Assembly (NCBI RefSeq): GCF_009725235.1
Contig: NZ_WJFC01000109.1
Coordinates: forward strand, 1-42,887
Origin: Scytonema sp. UIC 10036
Lineage (GTDB): Bacteria > Cyanobacteriota > Cyanobacteriia > Cyanobacteriales > Nostocaceae
Length of the DNA: 42,887 bases
Direction of reading: 5' to 3'
The position numbers and the translations under genes were made by a program. The notes beneath the pieces were generated by a model. The model did no database searches and was not told where the DNA came from. It saw only the letters and a list, made by a program, of their open reading frames with translations. This document shows positions 40,661 to 42,887 of the stretch, piece by piece (position 1 is the first letter of the stretch; every line of letters begins with the position of its first letter).

Positions 40661-42862
40661 ATGAGAGAGGCTATTTTTTCTAAACTTGCCCCCTTTATTC
40701 AGGAATATATTTACGATCGCAACTGGACTGAGTTAAGACCCGTTCAAATCGAAGCCTGTAAAGCGATTTTTAACACGGATGCTCACTTACTGGTGACGGC
40801 TGGAACTGCTTCTGGAAAAACGGAAGCAGCTTTTCTGCCTGTTTTGACTGAATTATATGAAAATCCTGCGACTACAATTGGCGCTTTGTATATTGGTCCT
40901 ATTAAAGCTCTGATTAATGACCAATTTGAACGCTTGAATGACTTGTTAAAAGAAGCTGAGATACCTGTTTGCTGTTGGCATGGTGATGTTTCTCAAAGTC
41001 ATAAAAATAAGCTTTTGAAAAACCCTAGAGGAATTTTACAAATTACGCCGGAATCTTTGGAAAGTTTGTTGATTAACAAGCACAATGAATTGTTTCGTCT
41101 GTTTGGAGATTTGCGGTTTGTCATTATTGATGAAATTCACGTTTTTATGGGTTCGGAACGTGGGGGTCAAATTCTTTGCCAGTTGGCTAGGTTGGAGAGG
41201 GTGATTAAAAAAGAACCTCGAAGAATTGGTTTATCGGCGACGTTGGGAGATTATTCCATGGCTGAGGAGTGGTTGCGTTCTGGGACTAAAAGAGCGGTGA
41301 TAACTCCAAGAGTGGAGGTGGGTAAGCGTCAAATTAAATTGGCTGTGGAGCATTTTTATATTAGTGGGATGAACCGCAGAGGCGCTGAGGGCGCTGAGGA
41401 AAGAGAGGAGGAGATAAGTGAGTGTGAGAGGTATATTTTTAGTTTGAGTAAAGGGCGAAAGTGTTTGATTTTTGCTAATAATAAGTCTCAGACGGAATCG
41501 GTTATTGGGGCGTTACGTAAAATTGCTGGTGAGGAGGGGGAGGAGGATATTTATTACGTGCATCATGGGAGTATTTCTGCTCGTTTGCGCCAAGCGGCTG
41601 AAAGTGCGATGCGGGAACCGAATCGTCCGGCTGTGACTGCTGCAACTTTAACTTTGGAATTGGGTATTGATATCGGTTATTTGGAACGCGTGATTCAGTT
41701 GGAATCTCCTCTTTCTGTTGCGAGTTTTTTACAGAGGTTGGGGCGTACTGGGAGAAGAGGAGAAGCGGCTGATATGCGTTTTGTCTGTGCTGAAGAGGAG
41801 ATATCTTCGGAAAAGTCGTTACCAGAACAAATCCCATGGCAACTTTTGCAGTGTATTGCGATTATTCAACTTTATTTAGAGGAGCGTTGGATTGAGCCAA
41901 TTAAGACTCCTAAATATCCTTTGAGTTTGTTGTATCAACAAATGATGAGTATTTTAGTGTCTGAAGGGGAAATTTCACCTGCTTACTTGGCAAAACAAGT
42001 TTTAAGTTTGCCAACTTTTGCCGATATTTCTAGAGATGATTTTAAAATTTTCATAAATTATTTGCTTGATATCAATCACATTCAATTAACTGAGCAAGGG
42101 AAAATTATTCTTGGATTGGCTGGAGAAAAAGTTGTAGGAAAATTTCAATTTTATGCTGTTTTTGCCGAAGAGCGGGAGTATAGTGTCAAACAAGGAAATA
42201 CAGAAATTGGTAGTATAGTCAAACCACTTCCTGTAGGAAATACCTTTGCTTTAGCGGGGAGAACTTGGGAAGTTACAGAAGTTGATTTCAAGAAAAGAAT
42301 TGTTTTGGTAAAACCGGGAGAAGGTCAATCGAGTATTTACTGGCGTGGTGGTAGTGGCAATATTCATACAAAAATTTTGCAAAAAATGCGTCAAGTTTTG
42401 TGTGAAGAGACAGAATACAGCTATTTACAAAAAAATGCCTTACAACGGTTGCGATCTGCTCGCAAATTGGCAAAAGCCTCTGGATTAGATACAAGTTATA
42501 TTGTGCAATTAGAAAAAGGCAAGTGTTGCATTTTTCCTTGGATGGGAACAGTTGCTTATCGAACTTTAGAAAGATTGCTAAACTCTTTTTGTCGGGAATC
42601 TCTAGAAATTAAAAGTATGAATGGGAGTAATCCTTATTTTTTAGTTATAAAACTAGCGCCAGAAAAAGTAAAATATTTACAATCAGAAATCATGTCTTTA
42701 TGCGAGCAAAGAATTCCTAATGAAGCTTTAGTCAGTACTTCGGAAGCGCCGCAGATGCAAAAGTACGATGAATTTATTCCTGACCCACTTCTACGGAAAG
42801 CATTTGCTAACGATTACTTAGACATGATAGAGCTTAGAGGATGTTTTCAAAGTCATGATTGA
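40661..42862 (+). CDS. Lhr-like DEAD/DEAH-box helicase (BrxHI-like)
   Basis: 733 residues. Motifs in order: a Q-motif-like RPVQIEA, motif I AGTASGKT (47-54), TPESLESLL, motif II DEIH (157-160), SAT (about 192-194), motif V TLELGIDIG, and motif VI QRLGRTGRRGE. The region beyond residue 390 is the Lhr-like winged-helix and C-terminal part, with CEETEYSYLQKNALQRL near residue 590. With the preceding BrxD-like gene, one base apart, this forms the ATPase/helicase pair seen in BREX type 2 and TerB-associated loci. It is expected to unwind or translocate on DNA. The last codons and the downstream flank recur inverted at 8-64. Confidence 0.88.
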   Translation: MREAIFSKLAPFIQEYIYDRNWTELRPVQIEACKAIFNTDAHLLVTAGTASGKTEAAFLPVLTELYENPATTIGALYIGPIKALINDQFERLNDLLKEAEIPVCCWHGDVSQSHKNKLLKNPRGILQITPESLESLLINKHNELFRLFGDLRFVIIDEIHVFMGSERGGQILCQLARLERVIKKEPRRIGLSATLGDYSMAEEWLRSGTKRAVITPRVEVGKRQIKLAVEHFYISGMNRRGAEGAEEREEEISECERYIFSLSKGRKCLIFANNKSQTESVIGALRKIAGEEGEEDIYYVHHGSISARLRQAAESAMREPNRPAVTAATLTLELGIDIGYLERVIQLESPLSVASFLQRLGRTGRRGEAADMRFVCAEEEISSEKSLPEQIPWQLLQCIAIIQLYLEERWIEPIKTPKYPLSLLYQQMMSILVSEGEISPAYLAKQVLSLPTFADISRDDFKIFINYLLDINHIQLTEQGKIILGLAGEKVVGKFQFYAVFAEEREYSVKQGNTEIGSIVKPLPVGNTFALAGRTWEVTEVDFKKRIVLVKPGEGQSSIYWRGGSGNIHTKILQKMRQVLCEETEYSYLQKNALQRLRSARKLAKASGLDTSYIVQLEKGKCCIFPWMGTVAYRTLERLLNSFCRESLEIKSMNGSNPYFLVIKLAPEKVKYLQSEIMSLCEQRIPNEALVSTSEAPQMQKYDEFIPDPLLRKAFANDYLDMIELRGCFQSHD

Positions 42863-42887
42863 TGTATCAAATATTTATTACCCCACC
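42824..42887. repeat. Right arm of window-end inverted repeat
   Basis: The reverse complement matches positions 8-64 with three mismatches over about 57 bp. It covers the last 10 or so helicase codons and the flank up to CCCCACC. Confidence 0.9.

Overview
The window comes from a cyanobacterium, most likely a filamentous, Nostocales-type one. The HIP1 octamer GCGATCGC recurs throughout. Short dispersed palindromes and tandem heptamers of the kind seen in these genomes lie between genes, and the gene families (Uma2, PEP-CTERM, RTX, TauE/SafE, AdhE) fit. No rRNA, tRNA or CRISPR array was seen.

Layout. (a) 1-11.5 kb is mostly housekeeping: a Uma2 nuclease-like gene, an MFS carrier, a decayed ABC-transporter fragment, a two-gene antitoxin-like/aspartic-protease pair with an in-frame TGA, a half-size ABC exporter, a membrane protein, galE, a periplasmic protein overlapping a TauE/SafE plus ferric-reductase-like membrane protein, and an M28 peptidase. 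(b) 11.5-13.2 kb holds a zinc-ribbon/TPR gene and a decayed IS200/IS605-type element whose nuclease gene looks like a TnpB-IscB chimera. (c) 13.2-18.8 kb is a four-gene minus-strand Hsp70 operon: TPR protein, J-like protein without HPD, GrpE-like, short DnaK-like. (d) 18.8-22.4 kb carries an RTX repeat protein and a PEP-CTERM protein in long AT-rich spacers. (e) 22.4-29.6 kb is an accessory island: small HEPN-like gene, two-NTPase KGGVGR protein with a BolA-like N-terminus, a Fic protein bracketed by matching palindromic repeats, then two IS630 copies head to tail. (f) 29.6-35.7 kb encodes AdhE and a bifunctional ADP-forming acyl-CoA synthetase/GNAT protein, a plausible fermentation pair, then a small conserved protein. 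(g) 36-42.9 kb is a tight plus-strand run: DUF815 AAA+ ATPase, membrane-anchored coiled coil with a TerB_C-like end, BrxD-like ATPase and Lhr-like DEIH helicase (BrxHI-like).

Best candidates for an undescribed system are (e) and (g): the HEPN-like/BolA-KGGVGR-NTPase/Fic cassette with its palindromic repeats, and the DUF815/coiled-coil-TerB_C/BrxD/BrxHI operon. Both rest on motif recognition by eye and have not been searched. The two window ends carry an imperfect inverted repeat that includes the last codons of the helicase gene.
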